Origin: Rhizobium sp. RU33A
GTDB taxonomy: Bacteria > Pseudomonadota > Alphaproteobacteria > Rhizobiales > Rhizobiaceae
Assembly: GCF_900156055.1 (NCBI RefSeq)
Contig: NZ_FTMQ01000005.1
Location: 248,001-312,000 of the forward strand
Length of the DNA stretch: 64,000 nucleotides
Direction of reading: 5' to 3'
Of the stretch, positions 28,490 through 37,800 are shown in pieces. Made by a program: the position numbers and the translations under genes. The first letter of the stretch is position 1. Each line of letters starts with the position of its first letter. Under the pieces are notes generated by a model, which worked only from the letters and a program-made list of their open reading frames with translations, was not told the origin of the DNA and searched no databases.

Positions 28490-29614
28490 TCAGGAGGTGG
28501 AGCCGACGACGCCTTCCACGAGGTAGTTCATGCTCTCAAGCGCAACATCGGTCTCAACCAGAGCCTGCCCGGCGGTTGCCACCACATTGCCCTTGTTGTC
28601 CTTGAGGGGCCCGGTGATCGCCGCGAAGCCGCCCTTCATGATCTCGCCCTGGACTGCCTCGAAGCGGGTGCGCGCCTCCTCACTGACGGCCGGTCCGAGC
28701 GGGCTCATCTTGATGAAGCCGTCTGCCAGTCCTCCGCGGACAAAGTTGTCGATCGTGCCGCCCGCAAGCGTGGTCTTGACCATGTCGGTGTAGACCTTGG
28801 CCCAGTTCCACTCCGCTCCGGTCAGATACTTGTCCGGCGCGAGCGCGCTCTGGTTGGCATGATAGCCACACAGATACATCCCGCGACCAGCCGCGGTCTC
28901 CATCACCACTTTCGGGCCGTCCACATGGCAGGTGATGACGTCGATGCCCTGATCGGCCAGCGCATTGGTGGCCTCCGCCTCCTTGACCGCCAGCGACCAT
29001 TCGCCGGTGAAAATGACCTGGCAGGTGATCGAGGGATCGACGGCACGCGCGCCGAGCAGGAAGGAATTGATGTTCAACAGCACCTGCGGAATGGGCTTCG
29101 CGGCCACGAAACCTATCTTTTTCGACTTCGTGGCATAGCCGGCCGCAATGCCGTTCAGATACTGGCCCATGCCGATATAGCCGAAATAAGAGCCGACATT
29201 TGCCGGATTGTCCGGCGTCCAGAGGCCGCCGCAATGCTGGAAGCGCACCTCCGGGTTCTTCGGTGCCAGAGCCAGGATGTGGGGATCGAAATAGCCGAAG
29301 GAGGTCGGGAAAAGGAGTGTTGCACCATCAAAGCTGATCATGCTCTCCATGGTCTTTTGCACGTCGACCGTTTCGGGAACCTGCTCCTCTTCGACTACCG
29401 TGACGCCTTCCATAGCCTTGACCGCGGCTGCGCCCTCGGCATGCGACTGGTTGTAGCCGAAATCATCCTTCGGTCCGACATAGATGAAGCCGACCGTGAG
29501 GCCCGCCGCATGTGCCATTCCACCCGGCAGCAGACCCGAAAGGGCAGCTGCGCCGGCGAGACCGGCTGAGTTCATCAGAAACTGGCGACGATTGGGCATC
29601 AGGATCTTCGACAT
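28490..29614 (-). CDS. BMP-family ABC transporter substrate-binding protein
   Basis: This 374-residue protein begins MSKILMPNRRQFLMNSAG and has a long hydrophobic stretch ending near GGMAHA. The twin-arginine motif NRRQFLM points to Tat export, unusual for many binding proteins but common in this subgroup. The mature part has the BMP fold (VGFIYVGPKDDFGYNQSHAE, SFGYFDPHILALAPKNPEVRF and IDVITCHVDG). BMP proteins usually bind nucleosides or related ureido compounds. The operon context suggests biuret, triuret or another urea oligomer. The ATG at 29614 begins the signal sequence; upstream frame extension is unsupported. Confidence 0.92.
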   Translation of the reverse strand: MSKILMPNRRQFLMNSAGLAGAAALSGLLPGGMAHAAGLTVGFIYVGPKDDFGYNQSHAEGAAAVKAMEGVTVVEEEQVPETVDVQKTMESMISFDGATLLFPTSFGYFDPHILALAPKNPEVRFQHCGGLWTPDNPANVGSYFGYIGMGQYLNGIAAGYATKSKKIGFVAAKPIPQVLLNINSFLLGARAVDPSITCQVIFTGEWSLAVKEAEATNALADQGIDVITCHVDGPKVVMETAAGRGMYLCGYHANQSALAPDKYLTGAEWNWAKVYTDMVKTTLAGGTIDNFVRGGLADGFIKMSPLGPAVSEEARTRFEAVQGEIMKGGFAAITGPLKDNKGNVVATAGQALVETDVALESMNYLVEGVVGSTS

Positions 29615-29737
29615 GTGGACGTTCCCCGTTTTTGCTTGTTTTGCCGGCGTGGCCCGATCTTGAGGGCTCAGCGTCTGGCTTTCGACGCCAGTAATCCAGA
29701 TGGACGCGCTTCTGTCTTGTGCTATGTTTTGGCCGGC

Positions 29738-29758
29738 CTGCTGCAAAAAATGCAGCAG
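29738..29758. promoter_or_regulatory. Perfect inverted repeat upstream of the LysR gene (probable LysR-type binding site)
   Basis: CTGCTGC and GCAGCAG form perfect 7-bp arms around a 7-base A/T spacer. The site is 17 bases before the LysR start and about 120 bases before the divergent binding-protein start. This is the geometry expected of a LysR-type regulator that represses itself and activates the divergent operon. Confidence 0.65.
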
Positions 29759-29775
29759 CCTAAACAGGGCCTTTC

Positions 29776-30684
29776 ATGCGCTACCTCGCTTCCATTCGAT
29801 ACATCGATGCCGTGGTGAAGGCGGGCTCGATCCGGGCCGCCGCCGATACGCTCGCGATCACTTCGACGGCGCTCAATCGGCGCATTCTCGCCATGGAGGA
29901 GGAGCTCGGCGTGCCGATCTTCGAACGCTTGGCCCATGGTGTGCGCCTATCGGCCGCCGGCGAGATCTATATTCACCACATTCGCAACCAACTTTCGGAT
30001 ATGGAGCGGGTGCGTTCGCAGATCGCCGATCTCTCTGGAGTGCGGCGCGGCCATGTGTCGATTGCCTGTAGCCAAGCGCTCTTGCCTTACTTCTTGCCGA
30101 GCCAGATCGCGCTCTATCGCAAGGAACACCCGAACGTCACCTTCGGCGTCCATCTGCGGGATCGCGAGGCGGCCGAGCACGCGCTCGTCGATCACAGCGC
30201 CGATCTTGCTATCGTCTTTGAGCCTGTGCGTCTCACGGATTTCATGACGCTCATCCGCGTGCGCCAACCGGTGCATGTCGTCATGTCCCCCGATCATCCG
30301 CTGGCGGCGAGGTCGACGGTGAGGCTATCTGATTGTGTCGATTACCCGATCGCGCTGCCGACGACGGCCTATGGTGTGCGCCATCTGCTCGACATTGCCA
30401 TGCGCATCGCCGGCGTGCGCCTCGATCCGGTTATCCAGTCCGACAATTTTGAATTCCTGCGAAACCACGCGGTGATGGAGAACATCCTCACCTTCCAGAT
30501 ACCAATCGGTCTCTCGGACCAGACCTCAACGGGCCGGATGGTCTCATGCCCGCTTGATGGACGCGATGTGCCCGCCGGCATCCTCTATCTCGGTCAGTTG
30601 AAGGGCCGCACCTTGCCAGTGGCTGCTGCACGCTTTGCGTCACAATTGACAAACTGCCTCGCCAGCCAGTTCGAAGTTTCCTGA
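29776..30684 (+). CDS. LysR-family transcriptional regulator
   Basis: This 302-residue regulator has the N-terminal winged helix-turn-helix (YIDAVVKAGSIRAAADTLAI, LNRRILAMEEELGVPIFERL) and a C-terminal periplasmic-binding-like effector domain (RGHVSIACSQALLPYFLPSQ). It is divergent from the biuret operon across a 161-base promoter region containing a perfect inverted repeat. It is very likely the pathway regulator; an effector such as biuret or a downstream product is inference. Confidence 0.93.
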   Translation: MRYLASIRYIDAVVKAGSIRAAADTLAITSTALNRRILAMEEELGVPIFERLAHGVRLSAAGEIYIHHIRNQLSDMERVRSQIADLSGVRRGHVSIACSQALLPYFLPSQIALYRKEHPNVTFGVHLRDREAAEHALVDHSADLAIVFEPVRLTDFMTLIRVRQPVHVVMSPDHPLAARSTVRLSDCVDYPIALPTTAYGVRHLLDIAMRIAGVRLDPVIQSDNFEFLRNHAVMENILTFQIPIGLSDQTSTGRMVSCPLDGRDVPAGILYLGQLKGRTLPVAAARFASQLTNCLASQFEVS

Positions 30685-30786
30685 AGCCCAGATTGTTTTC
30701 ATCGGGGAAAGTACTCGATTGTATCTGGCGGCCAGAACTCCACTGATCCTCTGGTCCATGCCGCCGACGACACCGCTGCCCAAAGA

Positions 30787-31092
30787 TTGAGTGATGCGTG
30801 CGGGTATGTGTTGAGCGCAGAGGCCCAGGTGCCGATCCTCGCCGCTGCCGGGAACGCCGAGTTGGATAAGATTGCCGTGGCTGTGCACGAACGAACGCCC
30901 TTCGGCGAACAAGCGCTTCGCGACGACCGGATCGATACAGTCATCGCGAAGGACCCGGGGCATGCCGTGCGCAGCGCAATGCGCATCACGCATGCCCGTT
31001 CGGATGCTCGCCAACCGCTTGCTGCCCAGGAAAAGATCCGCATCCAAACCCTGCTCAAGGGAAACCTCCAGACGCGGCATGGCATGCATTGA
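30787..31092 (+). pseudogene. C-terminal remnant of a LacI-family regulator
   Basis: The plus strand encodes about 100 residues ending in AVHERTPFGEQALRDDRIDT, then VIAKDPGHAVRSAMRITHAR and QEKIRIQTLLKGNLQ. This matches, from memory, the end of LacI-family sugar regulators, where a HELTPF-like segment, an I-D-AVI-Q-DPGH segment and a final ERIRI-LR-NLP occur in the same order. No DNA-binding domain or complete effector domain precedes it in any frame, and stop codons interrupt the bases just upstream. I therefore read it as a degraded fragment. A minus-strand frame over the same bases has no recognisable family. Confidence 0.55.
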
Positions 31093-31227
31093 GCGCCTTG
31101 CGTCGGGCAGGCGCCGCAATCGGTTGCGAGGTCGGCGCCCCGTCAGGGTTTCTCCTGGAGCTGATGCACCTGCCGATCAAACCACGCCGGCTTAACGACG
31201 CCGGTTGCCCGCGTTCATGCGTCTCAT

Positions 31228-32550
31228 TCAAGTCGCTCCGCGGGCAAGCAGCGTATCCTGTGCACTTTCATAGGAATCCCGCAAGGAGCCATGCACATCA
31301 AGTCCTTCAAGAGCGTAGCTGTTGAGGAACTGGCGTTTGGAAAACAGCTTGCGGTCCACCTCGGTCAGCTCGGCTTCATCGCAAATCGAGCGCCAGTTTT
31401 GCGCAATGGTTGTGAGCTGATGTTCGATAAGCTTAGACGCTTGTGCATGCGTCAAATGGTAATCGGGCGCCGCTGCGAGGCATGCGGAAAGCGTGCTTGC
31501 ACGAAGGTTGCCCTTGATCAGCATGGCCTGAGTGGCCTCGCTGCCGGTGCGACCTTGCGGGCATATGTCATATGCAGGCGTTAGCGTCAGCTGTCTGCCG
31601 TCCCAGAAGGCGGCATGATTGCGGGCGTGGTCGTCAGTATTGCCGCAAAGCACATTGAAGCAGATGCGGCCATAGAGTTCTTTAAGCGTTTCCTTCGGAT
31701 CGCTGAAGCGGTGTCGAATGAGCTCTGCCAGATCTTCATAAGAGGCATAGCGCGCCATCATCTCATCGAGCCCGAGCATCGTCAGTGCCGACACCATGGA
31801 ACGTCGTGTCCAGCCCGTTGCCGAGCGTCGCCGATCAAAGCGTTCAATCAACAGCACATCCTTGTGGGCGGCTTGGGTTATCGACACAGGTGCGGTATCA
31901 AGGCCGCAGGCTGATGCCAGCCGCATTGCGATGAACTCCGCTTTGACAACGCTATAGGTGTCGTTGCTGGCGGAGAATTTTGCGATGAATTTCTTGTCTT
32001 TGTCGTCGATGAGCGCCTTGGGCCGGGCACCGCCAATCGATGTGCCATGGTTGAGAGCCTGATCCAGAGCAGGCGTCAGCTGCAGTCCTCTCTCAATGCG
32101 CGTCGCAGCTTCCATCAACTCGTCAAGCGATGCCCGCGCGGCCACGCGAGGAACGTACTCGCTTGCGGACTGCTGGAAATCGAGCGCGCCGATCCGGTCA
32201 GATCCGGACTGCAGCAAAAATGTCAGTTCGCTGAGGTCCGACACACCCGCTCCGACGGGCGCTTGTGCCGTCAGCCTGTTCATGATCACGCGGCGTCCCC
32301 AGGCGTCAGGCGATCCATCACGGATTGCGCTTGGCATGTTCAGCCCATTGGCAGGCTCGATAACGCCCTCCTGCAGGGGGAGCTCCGGATGGTAGATGGA
32401 GATCGCATTGTTACGCCGCCTGTAACTTGCACCATAGATGAAGAGCAACTGGTCGCCATCCTGATCGAGACGGCCGGCCACGACTGGCTCAGTGGCTCCC
32501 GGCAGCCATATCCAGACAAATGCCTCTTTTGCCTCTGCCTTAGAAGTCAT
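31228..32550 (-). CDS. hipA: HipA-family toxin kinase
   Basis: This 440-residue protein is a HipA-type serine/threonine kinase. The N-terminal part carries LPLQEGVIEPANGLNMPSAI and a glycine-rich GTSIGGARPKALI loop. The catalytic centre is CGNTDDHARNHAAFWDG followed by the metal-binding TPAYDICP. E. coli HipA phosphorylates glutamyl-tRNA synthetase and induces persistence; this longer homologue may have a different tRNA synthetase or other target. The ATG at 32550 is preferred because GAAGGA precedes it; the ATG at 32559 has almost no spacer. It overlaps the 3' end of the antitoxin gene by 11 bases. Confidence 0.9.
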   Translation of the reverse strand: MTSKAEAKEAFVWIWLPGATEPVVAGRLDQDGDQLLFIYGASYRRRNNAISIYHPELPLQEGVIEPANGLNMPSAIRDGSPDAWGRRVIMNRLTAQAPVGAGVSDLSELTFLLQSGSDRIGALDFQQSASEYVPRVAARASLDELMEAATRIERGLQLTPALDQALNHGTSIGGARPKALIDDKDKKFIAKFSASNDTYSVVKAEFIAMRLASACGLDTAPVSITQAAHKDVLLIERFDRRRSATGWTRRSMVSALTMLGLDEMMARYASYEDLAELIRHRFSDPKETLKELYGRICFNVLCGNTDDHARNHAAFWDGRQLTLTPAYDICPQGRTGSEATQAMLIKGNLRASTLSACLAAAPDYHLTHAQASKLIEHQLTTIAQNWRSICDEAELTEVDRKLFSKRQFLNSYALEGLDVHGSLRDSYESAQDTLLARGAT

Positions 32551-32875
32551 CGTCAACATCCTTCACGCTGTGACGAACACTCTTGGGCAGCAAGGTCAGT
32601 TTTTCATCGAGATAGGTCATGCGCGCCTTGAGCGTGTTACGCTCATCATGGTCGAACAGACGAATTCCGACGATCGACGCGACTTCGAAGACAATGCCGA
32701 TCTCTGGGCCTGGCGAACCCTTCTCGATGTTGAACAAGGTTGTCCGGCTAATGCCTGCACGGTCAGCAAGCTCTTGCGCCGTCAGTCCGCGTTCTGTTCG
32801 GTTGACGCGGATCAGTTTGCCTAGGACGAGGAGGGCTTCTCGCGTGACCCTGGAATAGCTTCTGTTGCGCGGCAT
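32540..32875 (-). CDS. hipB: HipB-like antitoxin (Xre-family DNA-binding protein)
   Basis: This 111-residue protein has a Cro/CI helix-turn-helix (GLTAQELADRAGISRTTLFNIEKG) and precedes hipA with overlapping ends, the standard hipBA order. It should bind and neutralise HipA and repress the operon. The ATG at 32875 gives MPRNRSYSRVTREALLVLG; an upstream frame to 32956 adds a low-complexity acidic stretch and is less likely. Confidence 0.87.
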   Translation of the reverse strand: MPRNRSYSRVTREALLVLGKLIRVNRTERGLTAQELADRAGISRTTLFNIEKGSPGPEIGIVFEVASIVGIRLFDHDERNTLKARMTYLDEKLTLLPKSVRHSVKDVDDDF

Positions 32876-32969
32876 TGGGGTGGCGCCTTGTTCACTTTGC
32901 TGAGGCAGAGGCTCTTGGTCATCGTCATCGCGAACATCGTGACATGAGCTCAGCACACTGTCAAACTAC

Positions 32970-32985
32970 GTTCATAATAATGAAC
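32970..32985. promoter_or_regulatory. Operator-like palindrome upstream of hipBA
   Basis: GTTCAT and ATGAAC form perfect 6-bp arms around AATA, about 95 bases before the antitoxin start. It resembles an Xre-type operator and is the best candidate for autoregulation of hipBA. Confidence 0.5.
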
Positions 32986-33297
32986 TTTAAATGACCTTGC
33001 GCCCATTTTTGTGAACAGCATGCGAAGTAGCAATAGTGCAGCCGCAGTTCGGTTGACTGGCCGCCTGACTGCATCGCCTGTGCACGCACGAGAATCGACT
33101 GGCCTGTGAAAACCTATCCGGCTGAAAACAGGCGATTGCCCTTTAAGTCGCCAGCGGGACTTGAGGCGCAGGACATCCTCGATGTCCATCAGCTGAAATC
33201 CTGCGGTTGGCGGTGTTTGCCAAAGTCTCCGTTATTGATCTGTCAACGAGAGCCGACAAATTTTTGGCACTTGATGGCACCTTCACGACTCTCCTAA
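32986..33297. other. Intergenic stretch without a supported gene
   Basis: These 310 bases between hipBA and the repeat cluster contain only short frames on each strand, none with a family I can name. The region may be a decayed mobile-element fragment because it ends directly at the 23-bp repeats. Confidence 0.45.
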
Positions 33298-33366
33298 TGA
33301 CACTTTCCCCGCATCTTTATTGACACTTCGCCCGCATTGCTATTAACATTTCTCCCATGCTGCCAG
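33298..33366. repeat. Cluster of three imperfect 23-bp direct repeats
   Basis: Two adjacent 23-bp units begin TGACACTTTCCCCGCAT and TGACACTTCGCCCGCAT, and a third, more divergent unit begins TAACATTTCTCCCATGC. They end directly at the start of the DUF4143 ATPase gene. Multiple short repeats of this kind are known from the ends of IS21-family elements, but no transposase is next to them here, so an isolated element end or a regulatory array are both possible. Confidence 0.55.
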
Positions 33367-33367
33367 G

Positions 33368-34681
33368 ATGGGAAATTTAGTGGTTGTAATGGAAGAAGGT
33401 CTTCTCCCGCGTCATTTGCAGCCAGAGCTAAAAGCTGCACTCGCATCTGCGCGCATCGTTAACCTCATCGGGCCGCGCCAAGTCGGCAAGACGACGCTTG
33501 TACGGGACCTAATGAGCGTTGGAAAATTCATCACCTTGGATGACGAGAGTATGCTTGCAGCTATAGAGGCCGATCCAAAAGGACAGCTGGATACTCTGCT
33601 GGCTGAGAATAAGGCAGGCCCTCTGATTATCGACGAAGCCCAACGATCCACCAAACTAGCGTTGGCGTTGAAAAGGATCGTGGACGAGAACCGCGCGATG
33701 GGTCAGTTCATCCTGACAGGCTCATCCAACGTTTTCACTTCCGCGCATGTCGCTGACTCGTTGGCAGGTCGGGTCTACACGATCACCATGCTTCCGATGA
33801 GTGTCGCCGAAACACAATGCGTGGGGCCCGCGAAGATTCTCGATTGGGCGTCGGCAAGTGAGCGTCCCGATCCGCTAAATCTTCCGATAGGAGAAACACT
33901 GTCCAGGACACAGTATATCGACCTGATGGTTGCAGGCGGATTTCCAGAGATACGAACTCTGGAAGACCGCTGGAGACAAAATCGATATAGGGATTACGTC
34001 GATAGTGTCGTCGAACGCGATGTTGCGTACATCTTAAAAATAAGAAAATCAGACGCGATGAGGAGGATGATCGATCAACTGGCTACGCGCGTCGGGAACG
34101 AACTCAACATAGACGAGCTTAGCTCAACTATCAGTCTACAACGGAATACGACTGAAACCTATCTCGATATTCTAACCAAGCTCTCTCTATTGCGTCGTTT
34201 GCCAGCATGGACTTCTGGAGAGTCGGGACGCGACATACGCCAAGCGAAAATTCATCTCGTGGATACCGGAATCGTCGCAGCTCTGAGGAGTATGAACACC
34301 CAGAGCTTCAGTATCGGGGCGAACCCCACAGCACTTGGCGGCGTGTTGGAGAATTTCGTTTTCAATGAAATCTGGAAATCTCTGCCCTATCAGATGCGTC
34401 AATGGCGACTATATCACTGGCGGCATCAACGCGGACGCGAGATCGACATCCTAGCCGAATCGGACAGGATGATTATCGGCTTTGAGGTGAAGGCATCGAC
34501 TACGGTCGAAGCTAAGGACTTTAAACATCTGCGATGGTTTCGAGAGGAAGGCCCAGGTGCGGGCCGTCCCGTGGTCGGCATCGTCATCTATATGGGAGAG
34601 CGCGTCCTCACTTTCGGCGAAAACCTATTTGCTTTGCCTCTGTCGATATTCTGGTCATTCAAAGACACTTGGCCTCATTGA
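33368..34681 (+). CDS. AAA ATPase with DUF4143 domain
   Basis: This 437-residue protein has an N-terminal AAA_14 ATPase (Walker A GPRQVGKTTLVRD, Walker B GPLIIDEAQRS, sensor FILTGSSN) and a C-terminal DUF4143 nuclease-like domain (LENFVFNEIWKS, with HWRHQRGREIDILAE and GFEVKAS). Functions in this broad family are mostly unknown. Its codon use looks more A/T-rich than the operons around it, consistent with recent acquisition. An internal ATG at 33389 is an alternative start. It stands alone behind the 23-bp repeat cluster. Confidence 0.9.
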   Translation: MGNLVVVMEEGLLPRHLQPELKAALASARIVNLIGPRQVGKTTLVRDLMSVGKFITLDDESMLAAIEADPKGQLDTLLAENKAGPLIIDEAQRSTKLALALKRIVDENRAMGQFILTGSSNVFTSAHVADSLAGRVYTITMLPMSVAETQCVGPAKILDWASASERPDPLNLPIGETLSRTQYIDLMVAGGFPEIRTLEDRWRQNRYRDYVDSVVERDVAYILKIRKSDAMRRMIDQLATRVGNELNIDELSSTISLQRNTTETYLDILTKLSLLRRLPAWTSGESGRDIRQAKIHLVDTGIVAALRSMNTQSFSIGANPTALGGVLENFVFNEIWKSLPYQMRQWRLYHWRHQRGREIDILAESDRMIIGFEVKASTTVEAKDFKHLRWFREEGPGAGRPVVGIVIYMGERVLTFGENLFALPLSIFWSFKDTWPH

Positions 34682-34795
34682 TCGGCGCGGTGCAATCCGC
34701 ACAACTGAAAGCAGGGCCGAAATGTCTGACAGGCCTTTGGTATTTTTGCAGCGCCATTTGTAGACCGACAGCTTTAACCAAAAGCGCAGCCCAAG

Positions 34796-34813
34796 GGAAA
34801 GCCGGGGCTTTCC
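34796..34813 (-). terminator. Hairpin downstream of the autotransporter gene
   Basis: GGAAAGCC faces GGCTTTCC with a very short loop, 27 bases past the autotransporter stop. There is no clear T tract in the minus direction, so this is a weak terminator call. Confidence 0.35.
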
Positions 34814-34839
34814 ATCGGCCCGGCACCAGACGTCGTCTT

Positions 34840-37800
34840 TCACCACCTAAAATCCAAAGAGCCTGTCAGTTTGTGCTGGTTGGAACCCTCACGAATGTCA
34901 AAATCATAGGCAGCAGAAACAGACAGCCCAGAATTGCTGACAGCTGCCAATTTCAATCCGCCAATCAGGGCGTCGCGACCAATCTCCGCGCCGCTCACAG
35001 TAAATCCAGTGCCTAGTACCTCAGCGCCTGCCTGATGCGTCATTTCGATAATGTCATGGCGATAGCCCATGGTCAGTGACGGGATCAGGCTGACACCACT
35101 TTCAAGTGCAAACTCTCGAGACAGGTTAACGGCTGCGGTGATATGGGCCTGCTCATAGAGATCGTTGGGTGTCGAAAGGGGCAGGACAGTGCCGGCCTCC
35201 TGCGCTCCACCAAAACTGAAGCCTCTATAGCCCGCTGAAAGCGAGGGCATGATACGTGTGTCGCCGAGTTCCATTGTCTGAAAGATCGACGCTTCCGCGA
35301 ACCCACCCCAGCCGTGATCCTTGCTGTTCAGGAATGTCTGCGATCCCTTCGCAAAGCTGATGCTACGGGCCACATCAAGTCGACCATGCGAAAGACCTGC
35401 TCGTGCAGCAACGTCGAAACCTGACCACGCCGTTTGTCCGAAGACAGCGGCCTGGTAGGTCGCCAAATCGGCTTGACCATGTCGTCCGCCATGAACATCT
35501 GTTCCTTCGTAACGAAAGGCCCCTCCCAACCAGCCCAGGTCCAGTGGTACATCAAGGCCGAAGGTGACGCCTGCGCTTTCGGCGGCAAAACTCCGATGAT
35601 CGCCATCCCAACGGCCGCCTTTCGACCAGAAGCGAGCAGCATCCATGCTCGAAAGGTCAGTTCTTGCGAGTTCACCCTGGTGCGACCAGATCTCATCTGC
35701 GAATCGCCCAAGAGACATCACGGTGGCCTGCCCACTATCGATGTAGATCACCCCCGATGCCTGCTCGAGACCATGCGCCAACCCCTCGGCATTTGCCAAA
35801 TACAGACTGGAGTAAAGTGGCTGAAGGGCATCACTTGGTCGAATGCCGGCCAAAGGTCGCGAGGCATCGATCGCTCGACCAATAGAGACGGCAGCTGCAC
35901 TCTGGCGGATACCATGACCCGAAAGGTCGGCATAGGATAGCGGTGTCGCAGCAAGCAGAAGGCTTCCTGTTCCATAGACCACATCGAAGCGGGTCCCAGC
36001 TGCAAGCCCACTTCCTGGCTGTGCCAGCCCCGTAAAAGAACCAGTGATCGTACCGTTTGCAACATCGAGAAAGCGGACGCTATCACCAAGCTTTGGCGTG
36101 AAATTGTTGTTTGCCGCACCGGTGATACCCCGAAGAACAGGCGCCAGAGTGCCCCCGACTGCGACGGCGCGGTTGACGCCGATAACGGAAATCCGGTCAA
36201 ACCCGCCTATGCCATCCTGGGCGATAAGACCGTCTATTTCAATATTCGTCTGACTACCGGCAGCAAGCGTGAAGTCACCATTGATCGTCAGCAGGCCTGG
36301 CGATTGTCCCGGAGAAAGCTGACCTCGTAAAAAGAGATTGGAGACGATCGTGCCATTTCCTGAGAGATTTCCGTTTTGACCGATCTCGATAGAGGATCCG
36401 GTAAGCGTACCATCGACGCGCAATTCCCCCTGATTGACAGAGACACCCCGCTGGAAAGTGGCGTTTCCCAGCAGAACCAGGGTACCTTGTCCCGTTTTGG
36501 TCAAAGAACCGCTGCTGGTAATTGGCGTTGTCCAGACCTGTCGGTCACCCTTTTGACTTCCTGCGGTGGCAACGAATCTGCCAGTGCTATTGCCATCGAG
36601 ACCTGCCGGCCCCGATTCCAGCGCCCGATCAAGCCGCAGGAAGCCCCGACCATAGACAGAATCAGCACCGGGCGCCCCCAGATCCTCAGCTGTTTCAAAT
36701 AGGATATTGGTGATCTGTGCCGGCGTATATGTTGGGAACGCTTCAACAAGGATAGCGATTGCGCCAGCAACATGAGGTGCCGCCATCGAGGTCCCCTGAA
36801 GGGCGCGGTAGGTACCGTTGGTAAAGGTGGAAACAATTGGCCGTTCGACCCTGTCATCATACGTGCCTCCAGGCGCGGCAAGACACCAGTTGGCCGCCAC
36901 ACCACACTTGTTGGAGTATTCGGCAAGCACTTTTTGAGAATCGGTAGCGACCACGACGATGATGCGGCCCCGCTTGATACCGTCCGCGGCCTCTGCCGCA
37001 GCCAGGGCTGTGTCAGTCATATCGGAGAAATCTGCCGTTTCGGATCCGGTATAGATCCGATGGCCCGCAGAATTGGTGACAGAGGCATTTCCGGGCCGGA
37101 TAAACGGAAAGAGGCCGATGCCAGAAGGGTTCTCAGCCGATATCGGTGCGGAAGCACCGTCATTGCCTGCAGCGATTGTCAGAATCTGGCCGGCTCTTAA
37201 GGCGGCACGCACCGCATTTGCCTCATCTGTAAGATCACCGGTGTTCCAGGTCACCGATCCATCCGGGATGATGGGGCCGAATGACCCATTGATGACCCTG
37301 ACATCAGACTGCGTCGCCAGATAGCTGATCGCACCGGCCGTACCAATCCCAAGCGGGTTGGCCTGAACGCACTGATCCTCGTCGGTGAGATAGGCATCGC
37401 TCCCGCATAGCGCGAGAAAATGGGCGTTATACGTCGTGTCACCGATCGTAAAATTGTTACGACTGTCCAGCCATTGTGATGCGGGCAATGAAAGCAGCGC
37501 CTGAATCGACAGGATGTTTGCGCCTGGTGCGACACCCTGCATGCCGACCCCGTTTTGGCCCGCACCGATAATCCCCGACACATGGGTCCCATGTCCATTT
37601 CCATCTTCGGACGCATCAGCCGGTCTGACAAAACCGGCAGAAACGTCTCCGGCAGCGACCGCAGCATTGGGATCAAACCAGTGGAAGACAGAGGTAGAAC
37701 GTGGATCGATCCGCCCGGCGAATTCATGATGCGAGCCGCCATCGGTCGTCCTATCTATTCCACTGTCGATGACGCCAACAACAACGCCCCTGCCGGTCAA

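Noticed and set aside
30640..31119. 159-codon minus-strand open frame
   Set aside because: It has no family similarity, and the plus strand over the same bases carries LacI-like sequence.
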